Shown here piece by piece: positions 16,808 through 25,834 of a stretch of DNA of 64,000 nucleotides. Under the pieces are notes generated by a model that was given only the letters and a program-made list of their open reading frames with translations, ran no database searches and was not told the origin of the DNA. How positions within the stretch are numbered: the first letter of the stretch is position 1; the number at the start of each line of letters is the position of its first letter. Source of the DNA: JBMOKU01 sp049324315. Its GTDB lineage: Bacteria > Bacillota > Clostridia > Peptostreptococcales > Thermotaleaceae. Made by a program: the position numbers and the translations under genes. Location of the stretch: NCBI GenBank assembly GCA_049324315.1, contig JBMOKU010000035.1, positions 1 through 64,000 on the forward strand, given 5' to 3'.

Positions 16808-18151
16808 ATGACGGAGAAACATGATTTGGAACAATCCATGAATGAACAGCGGATGGAGGCTTACCCACTGTTGAGGTCAATCCAAAGTTATATTCCTGTT
16901 ATATGGTTTCAACATGAAAAAAACGATGACATGAAGCATGATAAAGTAAGGGCACTATCGGAAAAGGACATACTTGATGCAGAAAGAAGATGGAAGAGAT
17001 TTGCGACATTGCTTTCCATACTGTTTCCGGAGACTGCTGAACAGCATGGAATAATCGAATCGCCGCTAAGAAAGATAGAAGGCATGAGAGATCATATACA
17101 AAGAAAATACGATACACAGGTTTTTGGAAATTTGTATTTGAAATGTGACAGTGAACTGCCCGTTGCCGGTTCAATTAAAGCTCGAGGTGGAATCTATGAG
17201 GTATTGAAGCATGCTGAGAGCCTTGCCATTGAAAAGGGAATGTTGAAAGTTGATGATCATTATGGTGTGATGGCAAGCCCTGAATTTCGAAGTTTTTTCA
17301 ATCAATATAAGATAGCAGTGGGCTCCACTGGAAATCTAGGACTAAGTATTGGTATTATTGGTGCTGCCCTGGGCTTCCATGTAACCGTGCATATGTCGGC
17401 CGATGCCAAAGCTTGGAAGAAGCAGCTATTAAGAGAAAAGGGTGTAACCGTGATAGAATATGCCTCTGACTACAGCAAAGCTGTTGAAGAGGGAAGAAAA
17501 CAGTCTGACCAAGATCCAATGAGTTATTTTGTAGATGATGAACAGTCGAAAGAGTTGTTCTTAGGCTATAGTGTTGCAGCTTATCGATTGAAGGAGCAGC
17601 TTGATCAGCAGGGTATCCTGGTAGATCAAGATCATCCGCTGGTGGTCTACCTTCCCTGTGGCGTAGGCGGTGCGCCAGGAGGAATCACCTTTGGTTTAAA
17701 GACAATTTTTGGAGAGCATGTTCACTGCTTTTTCGCGGAACCTACCCATTCGCCTTGCATGCTGCTGGGTCTTATGACAAAGCAACATGAAAAGATCTCT
17801 GTGAATGATTTTGGCCTTGACAACATCACGGAAGCGGATGGCTTGGCGGTAGGGACACCTTCAGGCTTTGTCTGTAGAACAGTGGGAGACTGGATTGCTG
17901 GTGTCTTTACAGTGGCTGATGAAGAGTTATATCCGATACTGACCGGATTGATGGATACAGAAAGCCTCAAAATTGAACCCTCTGCAGCAGCAGGACTATT
18001 AGGACCTATAAGATTAAACGATCAGCCGGAAGGGAAAAAATATCTTCAAATCCCTGGTGCCACCCATGTAGCTTGGGCCACTGGTGGACTATTTGTTCCA
18101 CCTGAGCAAATGTTGGAATTTTACGAGAGAGGAAAAATAATGACTAAATGA
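16808..18151 (+). CDS. dsdA: D-serine dehydratase
   Basis: A PLP enzyme that converts D-serine to pyruvate and ammonia. The frame opens at ATG 16799, but AGAGG at 16794-16798 gives proper spacing only for ATG 16808 (MTEKHDL, 447 residues, the family's usual length). Seen: the PLP lysine in LPVAGSIKARGGIYE (about 114-128), the substrate loop GSTGNLGLSIG (about 174-184) and the glycine-rich phosphate cradle PCGVGGAPGG (about 280). It lies 25 bases after the PilZ gene, and may be cotranscribed with it. Confidence 0.95.
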   Translation: MTEKHDLEQSMNEQRMEAYPLLRSIQSYIPVIWFQHEKNDDMKHDKVRALSEKDILDAERRWKRFATLLSILFPETAEQHGIIESPLRKIEGMRDHIQRKYDTQVFGNLYLKCDSELPVAGSIKARGGIYEVLKHAESLAIEKGMLKVDDHYGVMASPEFRSFFNQYKIAVGSTGNLGLSIGIIGAALGFHVTVHMSADAKAWKKQLLREKGVTVIEYASDYSKAVEEGRKQSDQDPMSYFVDDEQSKELFLGYSVAAYRLKEQLDQQGILVDQDHPLVVYLPCGVGGAPGGITFGLKTIFGEHVHCFFAEPTHSPCMLLGLMTKQHEKISVNDFGLDNITEADGLAVGTPSGFVCRTVGDWIAGVFTVADEELYPILTGLMDTESLKIEPSAAAGLLGPIRLNDQPEGKKYLQIPGATHVAWATGGLFVPPEQMLEFYERGKIMTK

Positions 18152-18159
18152 CTTCTCAG

Positions 18160-18192
18160 AGCCTATAGAAAACGATTTCTATGGGCTTTAAA
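18160..18192 (+). terminator. Terminator after dsdA
   Basis: AGCCTATAGAAA (18160-18171) pairs with TTTCTATGGGCT (18176-18187), with one G-T pair. The T run is short. Confidence 0.7.
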
Positions 18193-18287
18193 AAATTATA
18201 GCAAAAAAATAAAGGAATAATTTGTAGATGTAGAAATGACAAGTAGGGTATAATATACCCATAAAACAACTACAGAGGAGAATGAAT

Positions 18288-19445
18288 ATGTCGTTTGGAT
18301 TTCATGAATATCCTTTCAAAGACTTTATGACGCAGAATTTACGAGAAGCTGGTATTATAGAACCTACAGAAATTCAGAAAAGCGTGTTCGATGATATACT
18401 GGCAGGAAAGGACGTAATTGGCAAAGCCAGAACAGGAACTGGAAAGACACTGGCTTATTTACTGCCGATGATTCAGCAAATTGACCCGAATAAAAAGGAA
18501 CTGCAAATGCTGGTTATGGCACCCAGTAGAGAATTAAGCCTTCAAATACAGCGGGAAGCAGAGAAAGTCGTGCAAAACACAGGAATACTTGTTCAATCCA
18601 TTGTAGAAGGTATGGATTTGAATAGACAGTTGGATAAATTAAAGGATAAACCGCAGTTAATCATTGCCACACCGGGAAGATTGATGCATATTATTGGACT
18701 GAAAAAAATAAAAATGCATGGTGTGAAGACAATTGCACTAGATGAAGTAGATCAAATGCTGGAGCAGGGCTTGGCGGAAAAGGTACTAGGCGTTGTGAAA
18801 GCTACGTTGAAGGACAGGCAGCTGCTGAGCTTCTCTGCCACATTATCAAAAGAAGCAAAAGAACTACTGCTTAAGCTTATGAATACGCCATCTATCATCA
18901 TGTTGGATGAGAATAAGCCAGTTCCTAAAGGTATCCAACATCAATATATTGTAACCAAAGCTGTCAAGAAAACAGAAACTCTGGAAGAATTACTGCGTGT
19001 GATAAAACCATCTAAAGCGCTGGTCTTCATTAACAGGAATGAAAATGTTGAGCGTTTTGTAAAAGAGCTGAAGTCCATGGGCTTTGCCGTTGACGGTATT
19101 CAGACAAGAACAAAAAATCAAGACAGACACAGCATGCTGACGGCATTTAATAAGGGAAAGTTGAAAGTATTGGTAACTACGGATCTATTTACAAGGGGAA
19201 TGGATTTTAAGGATGTTACCCATATTTTTAATATGGACTTGCCTAGAAACAATATTGACTATTTACATAGGGCGGGACGTACAGGTAGAATGGAAAAGCA
19301 TGGTATGGTGATCAATATTGTTAGGGACAACGAAAAGTTTATCATGTACAAGATGATGAAACAGCTACATATCGATGTGTCAGCCATTACGATCATCAAT
19401 GGGAAAATTGTGCCTGTTGAAAAGATTGTTAGAAAGAATAAATAG
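18288..19445 (+). CDS. DEAD-box RNA helicase
   Basis: A compact 385-residue ATP-dependent RNA helicase. ATG 18282 is too close to GAGGAG, so ATG 18288 (MSFGFHEYP) is preferred. Motifs in order: Q motif PTEIQKSVF, I ARTGTGKT (about 50), Ia APSRELSLQ, Ib TPGRL, II DEVD (variant of DEAD), III SAT, IV ALVFINR, V TTDLFTRGMD, VI HRAGRTGR. No C-terminal RNA-binding tail follows the helicase core. Such short helicases help ribosome assembly or mRNA turnover. A TATAAT lies at 18249-18254. Confidence 0.95.
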   Translation: MSFGFHEYPFKDFMTQNLREAGIIEPTEIQKSVFDDILAGKDVIGKARTGTGKTLAYLLPMIQQIDPNKKELQMLVMAPSRELSLQIQREAEKVVQNTGILVQSIVEGMDLNRQLDKLKDKPQLIIATPGRLMHIIGLKKIKMHGVKTIALDEVDQMLEQGLAEKVLGVVKATLKDRQLLSFSATLSKEAKELLLKLMNTPSIIMLDENKPVPKGIQHQYIVTKAVKKTETLEELLRVIKPSKALVFINRNENVERFVKELKSMGFAVDGIQTRTKNQDRHSMLTAFNKGKLKVLVTTDLFTRGMDFKDVTHIFNMDLPRNNIDYLHRAGRTGRMEKHGMVINIVRDNEKFIMYKMMKQLHIDVSAITIINGKIVPVEKIVRKNK

Positions 19446-19473
19446 TTTCAAGGGAATTGAGGTGGTCGCTTCA

Positions 19474-20415
19474 ATGAAAGCATTATTTACCTACAATTAT
19501 GGTACAGATAAAATGAATCTTATCCAGCAGTTAGGTTATGATGTGATCTATGTATATGAAAAGGATGCTGTTGTGAATGAAAAAACCAAAGATGCTGAAA
19601 TCTTAATTTGCTATAATCCTTTTCCTACCCTGGATATTAAGCAGATGAAAAATCTCAGGTGGATACAATTATCCAGTATTGGCATCGATCAAGCCCCCGT
19701 TGCGTATTTAAAGGAATCAGGAATCATTCTGACCAATAATAAGGGCGGATATAGCATACCCATAGGTGAATGGATTGTCATGAAAATATTGGAGATGCTG
19801 AAAAACAGTAAAGGTTTATATGTCCTGCAGGAGCAAAAAAAATGGAACATGGATACAACACTGTTGGAATTGTATGGCAAGACTGTGGGTTTTATCGGCA
19901 CAGGAAGTATAGCAGCAGAAGGTGCTAGACGTCTCCAGGGTTTTGATGTCAGAATCATTGGTCTGAATACTTCTGGAAGAAATGTTCCTTACTTTGATCA
20001 ATGTTACGCCATGGAAGAGATTGATTGTATGCTGAATCAGTGTGATGTGGTGGTATTGACCATACCCTATACGGAGAAGACCCATCATCTAATAAATCAA
20101 GAAAAATTTGAGAAGATGAAAGATGCTACATATCTGGTCAATGTGTCCAGGGGAAGCATTATTGATGAGCAGGCACTGATAAAATACTTACAGAATGGCA
20201 AAGTACGAGGGGCAGCTTTGGATGTTTTTGAAGAAGAGCCGCTGCCGGCAGTGCATCCATTTTGGGATATTCAAAACGTAATCATTACACCGCATAATTC
20301 GTGGATTTCTGAGATGCGAAACGAGAGGAGATTCTCAACAGTATACGAAAACATGAAACGTTACGCTAACGGACAAAGACTGCTAAATATTGTGGATTTA
20401 GAAAAAGGATATTAA
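19474..20415 (+). CDS. D-isomer-specific 2-hydroxyacid dehydrogenase
   Basis: An NAD-dependent oxidoreductase of 313 residues. The open frame extends upstream into the helicase gene, but TGAGGTGG near 19458 supports ATG 19474 (MKALFTYNYG). The Rossmann motif GFIGTGSIA (about 137-145) and the catalytic trio are visible: Arg in NVSRGSIID, Glu in DVFEEEPLP and His in ITPHNSW. The substrate is unknown, with phosphoglycerate and other 2-hydroxy acids possible. It follows the helicase by 28 bases and precedes glucokinase by 22 bases, suggesting one transcript. Confidence 0.9.
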   Translation: MKALFTYNYGTDKMNLIQQLGYDVIYVYEKDAVVNEKTKDAEILICYNPFPTLDIKQMKNLRWIQLSSIGIDQAPVAYLKESGIILTNNKGGYSIPIGEWIVMKILEMLKNSKGLYVLQEQKKWNMDTTLLELYGKTVGFIGTGSIAAEGARRLQGFDVRIIGLNTSGRNVPYFDQCYAMEEIDCMLNQCDVVVLTIPYTEKTHHLINQEKFEKMKDATYLVNVSRGSIIDEQALIKYLQNGKVRGAALDVFEEEPLPAVHPFWDIQNVIITPHNSWISEMRNERRFSTVYENMKRYANGQRLLNIVDLEKGY

Positions 20416-20437
20416 ACTTTTAAAAGGGGTGGAAGAA

Positions 20438-21388
20438 ATGAGAATAGGTGTAGATTTGGGAGGAACAACCATTAAGGCAGGTATGGTTGACCATGAGGGA
20501 AACATTCAATACCAAAGTGAAAGGCCTACAGGTGCCGGCAGGGAACCAAAGCTGATTATTGAGGATATGATCAGCCAAATTGAAGGGTTGTTGGCGCAAG
20601 CAAATACCAGTATAGACGAAATCCAGTCTATTGGCATCGGCATACCGGGTATTTCAGAAGCAGAAACCGGAAGAGTCATTTATATAACAAATCTGGGATG
20701 GTATGATGTCCCACTGGGAGAAATACTTTCAAAATATTTTAACAAGCCAATCTTTGTTGAGAATGATGCGACTGTTGCTGCCTTAGCAGAAAGCGTATGC
20801 GGATCAACCAAAGGTGTTGCCAACTCTGTATTCATCACACTGGGGACAGGAATTGGTGGTGGTATTATTATCAATCATAAAGTATACAGTGGCAGTCATG
20901 GAGCTGGGTCAGAAATTGGACACATGATTTTAGGAGAAAATTTCTACAACTGTAACTGCGGTAATAACGGATGTTTTGAAACATTTGCTTCAGCTACAGC
21001 CATGATCAAATATGCGCAGATGCGGATTGCACAGGGTGAACAAAACTCTGAGATCATCAAATTAGCAAAGGGAGATCCGGATCAAATTACTGCTAAAATA
21101 ATTTTCGATGCTGCCAAAGCCGAGGATAACCTGGGAAAAGAAGTTGTCCAAAGAATGGTAAAATATTTGGCCATTGGAATCATTAATATCTATAATATGT
21201 TGGACCCGGATAAGATAGCCATCGGTGGAGGCGTATCCAAAGCCGGAGAGTACTTAATTGAGCTATTACAGGAAGAGGTAGCGAAGCTGACCTTTTGTAA
21301 AGATATAAACTATGGAGACATTGTCCTGGCACAGCTAAGTAATGATGCCGGCATTATCGGGGCAGCATTTTTAGGCGCCAATCAATAG
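20438..21388 (+). CDS. glk: ROK family glucokinase
   Basis: Phosphorylates glucose with ATP. GTG 20429 is in frame, but AAGGGGTGG fits ATG 20438 (MRIGVDLGGTTIKAG, 316 residues, usual length). Seen: phosphate loop GVDLGGTTIKAG, the sugar-binding ENDATVAAL (about 110) and LGTGIGGGI, the ExGH signature in SEIGHM, and the ROK zinc site CNCGNNGCFE (about 170-179). Next to phosphoglucose isomerase, so the pair covers the first two steps of glucose use. Confidence 0.93.
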   Translation: MRIGVDLGGTTIKAGMVDHEGNIQYQSERPTGAGREPKLIIEDMISQIEGLLAQANTSIDEIQSIGIGIPGISEAETGRVIYITNLGWYDVPLGEILSKYFNKPIFVENDATVAALAESVCGSTKGVANSVFITLGTGIGGGIIINHKVYSGSHGAGSEIGHMILGENFYNCNCGNNGCFETFASATAMIKYAQMRIAQGEQNSEIIKLAKGDPDQITAKIIFDAAKAEDNLGKEVVQRMVKYLAIGIINIYNMLDPDKIAIGGGVSKAGEYLIELLQEEVAKLTFCKDINYGDIVLAQLSNDAGIIGAAFLGANQ

Positions 21389-21483
21389 TATGGTTCTTAG
21401 AAAGGGTTTAACCGATTATTGCTTGCATTCTGCTATATAATCAACTATGATAAAATGCATACAAGTTTTAAGGAGGGGTATTT

Positions 21484-22827
21484 TTGAAAAAAATAGGATT
21501 TGATTACGCTAATACGAACATTGGAGCCCATGAATTAGCGTATCTGCAAAACAGTGTTTTACAGGCACACACAATGCTGCACGAAAAAACAGGGGCAGGC
21601 AGCGATTATTTAGGATGGGTTGATCTTCCGCTGAATTATGATAAAGAAGAGTTTCAACGGATTATCACTGCTGCAGATAGAATCCGAGCAAACTCGGATG
21701 TTTTCATCGTGATAGGCATTGGAGGATCATACCTGGGAGCAAGAGCTGCCATAGAAATGCTGGGACATTCCTTCCATAACCTGTTGCCGAAGGACAAGAG
21801 AAAGGGTCCAGAGGTATATTTCGTAGGAAATAGTATTAGCAGTACATATTATCAGCATCTGATGGACATCATTGAAGGTAAATCCGTAAGCATTTGCGTT
21901 ATCTCAAAATCGGGAACAACCACGGAGCCTGCAATTGCCTTCAGACTGCTGAGGGCTTATATGGAAGAAAAATATGGGAAAGAAGCGGATCAAAGAATCT
22001 ATGCCATAACAGATAAAAGCAAAGGTGCCCTTAGACAGCTGGCTGATGAAAAAGGATATGAAACCTTTGTTATTCCTGATGACGTAGGAGGAAGATTTTC
22101 TATTTTAACGGCGGTAGGTCTCCTTCCCATAGCCGTGGCAGGGATTGATATTGAAAAGATGATGGAAGGTGCCAAGGACGGCTGCGAAGAATATAAGGAT
22201 GCTGATTTGACAAAGAATCCTTGCTATCAATATGCCGTTGCCAGAAATATACTACATAGAAAAGGTAAAGATATAGAAGTAATGGTAAGCTATGAGCCTG
22301 CCCTTCATTATCTTTCGGAATGGTGGAAGCAGCTTTACGGTGAGAGTGAAGGAAAGGACGGAAAAGGGATTTATCCTGCGTCAGTAGAATTCACTACGGA
22401 TTTACATTCTATGGGTCAATATTTACAGGATGGAAAACGACATCTTTTTGAAACCGTACTGAATGTAGAGAAAGCAAGAGAAGAGGTCATTATCGTCAAT
22501 GATAAGGATAATCTTGACGGATTAAACTTCATCAGCGGTATGTCCATGGATGAAGTAAACAAAAAAGCGTTCCAAGGAACAATGCTTGCCCACACAGATG
22601 GAGGCGTTCCTAACTTTGTTATCAACATACCTGAAATTAATGAATATGTTTTTGGAAAGCTAATATACTTCTTCGAAAAGGCATGCGGAATCAGCGGGTA
22701 TTTATTAGGGGTAAATCCTTTTGATCAGCCGGGGGTGGAAGAATATAAAAAGAATATGTTTGCTTTACTTGGAAAGAAAGGCTATGAAGAACTTAGAGAT
22801 ACGCTGATGAAACGATTAGAAAAATAA
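21484..22827 (+). CDS. pgi: Glucose-6-phosphate isomerase
   Basis: Interconverts glucose-6-phosphate and fructose-6-phosphate. 447 residues, the size of the short clostridial/bacillar form. It starts at TTG 21484, with AAGGAGGGG 6 bases upstream. Signatures: VIGIGGSYLGARAA (about 75-88), the phosphate-binding SKSGTTTEPA (about 140), DVGGRFSILTAVG, and a C-terminal GVNPFDQPGVEEYK. It lies about 95 bases after glk and ends at a terminator. Confidence 0.97.
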   Translation: MKKIGFDYANTNIGAHELAYLQNSVLQAHTMLHEKTGAGSDYLGWVDLPLNYDKEEFQRIITAADRIRANSDVFIVIGIGGSYLGARAAIEMLGHSFHNLLPKDKRKGPEVYFVGNSISSTYYQHLMDIIEGKSVSICVISKSGTTTEPAIAFRLLRAYMEEKYGKEADQRIYAITDKSKGALRQLADEKGYETFVIPDDVGGRFSILTAVGLLPIAVAGIDIEKMMEGAKDGCEEYKDADLTKNPCYQYAVARNILHRKGKDIEVMVSYEPALHYLSEWWKQLYGESEGKDGKGIYPASVEFTTDLHSMGQYLQDGKRHLFETVLNVEKAREEVIIVNDKDNLDGLNFISGMSMDEVNKKAFQGTMLAHTDGGVPNFVINIPEINEYVFGKLIYFFEKACGISGYLLGVNPFDQPGVEEYKKNMFALLGKKGYEELRDTLMKRLEK

Positions 22828-22840
22828 AGAAGGACAACAA

Positions 22841-22870
22841 AAGATGCTATGAATGGATAGCATCTTTTTA
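22841..22870 (+). terminator. Terminator after pgi
   Basis: AAGATGCTAT (22841-22850), loop GAATGG, ATAGCATCTT (22857-22866), then T run. It also lies next to the stop of the convergent GNAT gene. Confidence 0.92.
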
Positions 22871-22876
22871 TCTCTA

Positions 22877-23380
22877 CTATTCTGATGGTTGGTTGTATTC
22901 ATAATCCATAATTTGAAACAGTATTTCATCATGAAATTGATTGTCTCTAAGAATACTTTCTCGCAGCCGTCCTATTTCTTTAAAGCCTATGTTTGACAAA
23001 GCTTTTACAGACCTTTCGTTATTGGAGTGTACGAAGGAAATGACACTGTGAAGCCTGAGTTCTTGAAAGGCGGCGGAGAGGAGCTTTCGGATGGCAAAGG
23101 AGCCATAGCCCTTTCCGATATTTTCTTTATCGAAAATATATACGTCCATTTGGCACTTTTTATCTGTGCGGTTAATATTTTTTAGAAAACCAATACCGAT
23201 GGTTTCCTTGCCATCCATGATATAATAATATCGTGAGCCTTCATGGAGTACAGTGAGCAGATATTTGTAATAATTATATACCTCGTCGAACTTCGGTGTA
23301 TATGCCGATAAACGTGTCAGCCGTTTATAGATCGATTCTGTTTCGGCATAGGTGACATGTTGAATTCTTTTTAATTCCAA
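22877..23380 (-). CDS. GNAT family N-acetyltransferase (RimJ/RimL-like)
   Basis: 167 residues. Start codon TTG at 23380, with AAGGAG 10 bases upstream; the nearer ATG is out of frame. Visible: a MDVYIFDKENIGKGYGSFAI motif A with the acetyl-CoA loop, and SFVHSNNERSVKALSNIGFKEIGRLRESI, which is the typical end of RimJ/RimL and SpeG-like enzymes. It may acetylate a ribosomal protein, polyamine or small amine; the target cannot be read from the sequence. Confidence 0.88.
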   Translation of the reverse strand: MELKRIQHVTYAETESIYKRLTRLSAYTPKFDEVYNYYKYLLTVLHEGSRYYYIMDGKETIGIGFLKNINRTDKKCQMDVYIFDKENIGKGYGSFAIRKLLSAAFQELRLHSVISFVHSNNERSVKALSNIGFKEIGRLRESILRDNQFHDEILFQIMDYEYNQPSE

Positions 23381-23623
23381 AGAGCGTCATCTCCTTTACA
23401 AGTTTTCTTTCTCAATCTCTAACATTATAGAATAATCTCGAGACGGTGTAAACTACAGAAAGGTTACGGAAATCTATCATAAAAGTAAAATCAAATAGGA
23501 TATTTAAATCTAATGTCGAATAGGTATAAAAGCCTACTTATAATTTTTCCCAGGTAGAAGAAAATATGAGTACATCGGCAAATAGACATACTTTATTTAA
23601 TAATTCATAGAGGAGTGATAGAT

Positions 23624-24154
23624 ATGGCTAGAATTAAACCCTTAACAATTGAAGAAGTTGACAAGGAAAGTCAGGACATATTTAACGCGTTTCTTAAACA
23701 AAGAGGAAATATACCCAATATGTTCCGTACATTGGCGTATAGACCAGAGCTTCTTAAAACAGCATTCAAACATTTTTCAACAGTATTGAATACAGGTACA
23801 GTGGATATTCAGTTAAAAGAGATGGTGGCAGTAAGAGTATCCCAGTTGAATCAATGTGAATACTGACTGGCATCACATACTGTTTTGGCAAAACAGTTTG
23901 GTGTATCTGAAGAGGCAATCTATGCTATGGCAGATAGAGAAGATACTCCGGAGCTTTTTACGGAAAGAGAAAAGGTAGCCTTAGAATTTGCTGAAGTGAT
24001 GTCAAAGGATTCTATGAATGTAAGCGATGATTTGTGGAACAGACTTAGAGTCTTCTTTGATGAAGGTGAGATTATTGAAATCGCTTGTGTCATAGGAACA
24101 TTTAACTATTTCAATCGGTTTAATAATGCATTAGGTGTGGACATCACAAAGTAA
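23624..24154 (+). CDS. AhpD-like peroxidase-family selenoprotein (CxxU), in-frame TGA
   Basis: A carboxymuconolactone decarboxylase/AhpD family protein of 176 residues, counting TGA (23864-23866) as selenocysteine 81. Upstream of the TGA: IPNMFRTLAYRPELLKTAFKHF and LKEMVAVRVSQLNQCEY. After it, in the same frame: LASHTVLAKQFGVSEEAIYAM to the natural stop. The TGA occupies the second Cys of the family's CxxCxxxH redox motif, giving C78-E-Y-U81-L-A-S-H85. A SECIS-like hairpin follows. The downstream part has no start codon with a ribosome site. GAGGAG at 23610-23615 sets ATG 23624. AhpD proteins use this motif for disulfide reduction or peroxide removal. A pseudogene is the alternative, but the position and the hairpin argue against it. 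Confidence 0.88.
23864..23897 (+). promoter_or_regulatory. Candidate bacterial SECIS element
   Basis: From the TGA at 23864-23866, a perfect 8-bp stem ACTGTTTT (23879-23886) and AAAACAGT (23890-23897) closes a GGC loop. The loop starts 20 bases after the TGA and begins with G, in line with the spacing and apical G expected for SelB-bound bacterial SECIS. Flanking bases TAC/GT(A) can extend pairing weakly. Confidence 0.72.
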
Positions 24155-24164
24155 TTTTTACAAG

Positions 24165-24192
24165 AACTTCTGTCTTAGGATAGAAGTTTTTG
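24165..24192 (+). terminator. Terminator after the selenoprotein gene
   Basis: AACTTCT (24165-24171) pairs with AGAAGTT (24182-24188), with inner pairs around a TTAG loop and a T run after it. Confidence 0.8.
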
Positions 24193-24251
24193 TCTATTTT
24201 ATGAAGAAATACAAATACTATTCATGAATTGCTTTTAAGGAAGGTGAAAAG

Positions 24252-24962
24252 ATGAATCTACTGGAGAATACCTATGGGAACTTTCTGAAACTGTCTTTTT
24301 TAGCATTAAATCCTTTTAAAAAGGCAGTAATCAAAACAGAATGCAAGGTTCACAAGTTCATTAATATTCAGGCATTAGAGATTTTAAAAAATGATCAGTA
24401 TACTGACGTGTATCGTTTTTATCAAAATTATATTTTGCAGATGAATGATGGTACCTACTGGGCAGATCAAGATTTTAAAAGCAGCAGTCATTTTTATCAT
24501 CCTGTCCGTAAAAAAGGGATGTATGGAAGAAAAAGCGCCATGGATCTAGGGCGGGATTATTATGCAAAAGCACTAGAACTATGGAAGATTGGAGAAATCA
24601 ACAGATCTATGTTCTACTTTGGTGCAGCGCTTCATATTATTCAAGATATGACCATACCTCAGCATGCTAATGTAAAATTATTAGATAATCACAGGCAATA
24701 CGAGAACTTTGTCAAGCGTACGTACCTCTATGTTAATACGTTTAAAGCTACAAATGGAGCAATCATTTTTGATTCCATAAACGAGTACATAAGATTTAAC
24801 ACGAGGGTTGCCATGAAAATTTATAATAAGTTTAAAGTGATAAAGGATAATGATCAAAGATATTATCGAACGACAAATTGCATCCTTCCTCTAGCAGAAA
24901 GAACAACAGCAGGATGTATGATTACTTTCTACAAGGAAATTTTCCAAAAAAATCTGCATTAG
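24252..24962 (+). CDS. Zinc-dependent phospholipase C-like protein without signal peptide
   Basis: A 236-residue member of the phospholipase C/P1 nuclease fold. Zinc-ligand motifs can be seen: CKVHKFINIQA (about 32-42), DGTYWADQDFKSSSHFYHP (about 68-86; Asp and His ligands) and FGAALHIIQDMTIPQHA (about 130-146, HxxxD and H). Secreted relatives begin with a Trp that becomes the N-terminal zinc ligand after signal cleavage; this one has no signal peptide and starts MNLLENTYGNF. It may be cytosolic, exported by another route, or altered in its third zinc site. AAGGAAGGTG site before ATG. Confidence 0.82.
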   Translation: MNLLENTYGNFLKLSFLALNPFKKAVIKTECKVHKFINIQALEILKNDQYTDVYRFYQNYILQMNDGTYWADQDFKSSSHFYHPVRKKGMYGRKSAMDLGRDYYAKALELWKIGEINRSMFYFGAALHIIQDMTIPQHANVKLLDNHRQYENFVKRTYLYVNTFKATNGAIIFDSINEYIRFNTRVAMKIYNKFKVIKDNDQRYYRTTNCILPLAERTTAGCMITFYKEIFQKNLH

Positions 24963-25025
24963 TATGGATTGTTTGTTAGGGATAATTTATAATGAAAGGA
25001 TATCAAGGGTAGAGGAGGCGTTTCT

Positions 25026-25763
25026 ATGAATGAAGTGATGAATCTAATAAAATCTCATCGGTCTATTAGAAAATTCCAAGAGCGGATCATTGAGGATGAA
25101 ATAGTAAAGGAAATTATCGAAGCAGCCCAATGGGCATCCAGTTCTAGTTTCGTTCAGGCATATTCAGTTGTAGGTATTAAGAACAAAGAAACCAAGAAAA
25201 AACTCGCAGCATTGAGCGGTGATCAGCCTTACGTAGAAGCATGTCCTGTCTTTCTTGTGTTTTGTGCAGATCTACATAGATTAGAAAAGGCATGTAATAT
25301 GCATCAAACAGAGATGATGGGCGAATATACGGAGTCCTTTATTATGGCAACGGTTGATGCAGCCTTAGCTGCTCAAAATGCCATGCTGGCAGCGGAATCC
25401 GTAGGTCTGGGTGGTGTCTACATAGGCGGTATCCGCAACAATCCTTATGAAGTAAGTCAGCTGCTAAAACTTCCTGAATATGTTTACCCGGTATTTGGAA
25501 TATGTTTGGGGTATCCGGATCAAGATCCGGAACGGAAACCAAGACTGCCCATGGAGCTCATCTATAAAGAAGAAGTATATACTACCGAACATGAAGAAGA
25601 AATCATGAAACAATACGATGAAATAACACGACAATATTATTTCAGAAGGACAAAGGGTAAGCGTAGTGACGCATGGACGGAACAAATGGCTGAAAAAATG
25701 GAGAAAGAAACTCGGCCCCATATGCGGGATTTCTTAGAGACAAAAGGCTTCAAGATGAAATAA
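25026..25763 (+). CDS. NfsA/Frp-type FMN nitroreductase
   Basis: 245 residues, flavin-dependent NAD(P)H oxidoreductase of the oxygen-insensitive nitroreductase group. Seen: MNLIKSHRSIRKF with the FMN-phosphate-binding HRSIR (about 10-14), AAQWASSSSFVQAYSVVGI, the LAAQNAMLAAESVGLGGVYIGGIRNN segment and FGICLGYPDQDPERKPRLP (about 160-178), typical of NfsA/Frp. The substrate could be nitroaromatics, quinones or flavins. GGTAGAGGAGG site before ATG. Confidence 0.92.
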   Translation: MNEVMNLIKSHRSIRKFQERIIEDEIVKEIIEAAQWASSSSFVQAYSVVGIKNKETKKKLAALSGDQPYVEACPVFLVFCADLHRLEKACNMHQTEMMGEYTESFIMATVDAALAAQNAMLAAESVGLGGVYIGGIRNNPYEVSQLLKLPEYVYPVFGICLGYPDQDPERKPRLPMELIYKEEVYTTEHEEEIMKQYDEITRQYYFRRTKGKRSDAWTEQMAEKMEKETRPHMRDFLETKGFKMK

Positions 25764-25834
25764 GTCCACGATTAGACGCAAGGAAAAATATGTGTTATGA
25801 TAGTGAAGAAAATCGATAAAAAAGGAGATAAACA

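Noticed and set aside
23885..24154. Reading the second part of the AhpD-like locus as a separate small gene
   Set aside because: There is no ribosome site or good start codon, and the sequence continues the same protein family domain in the same frame across the TGA.
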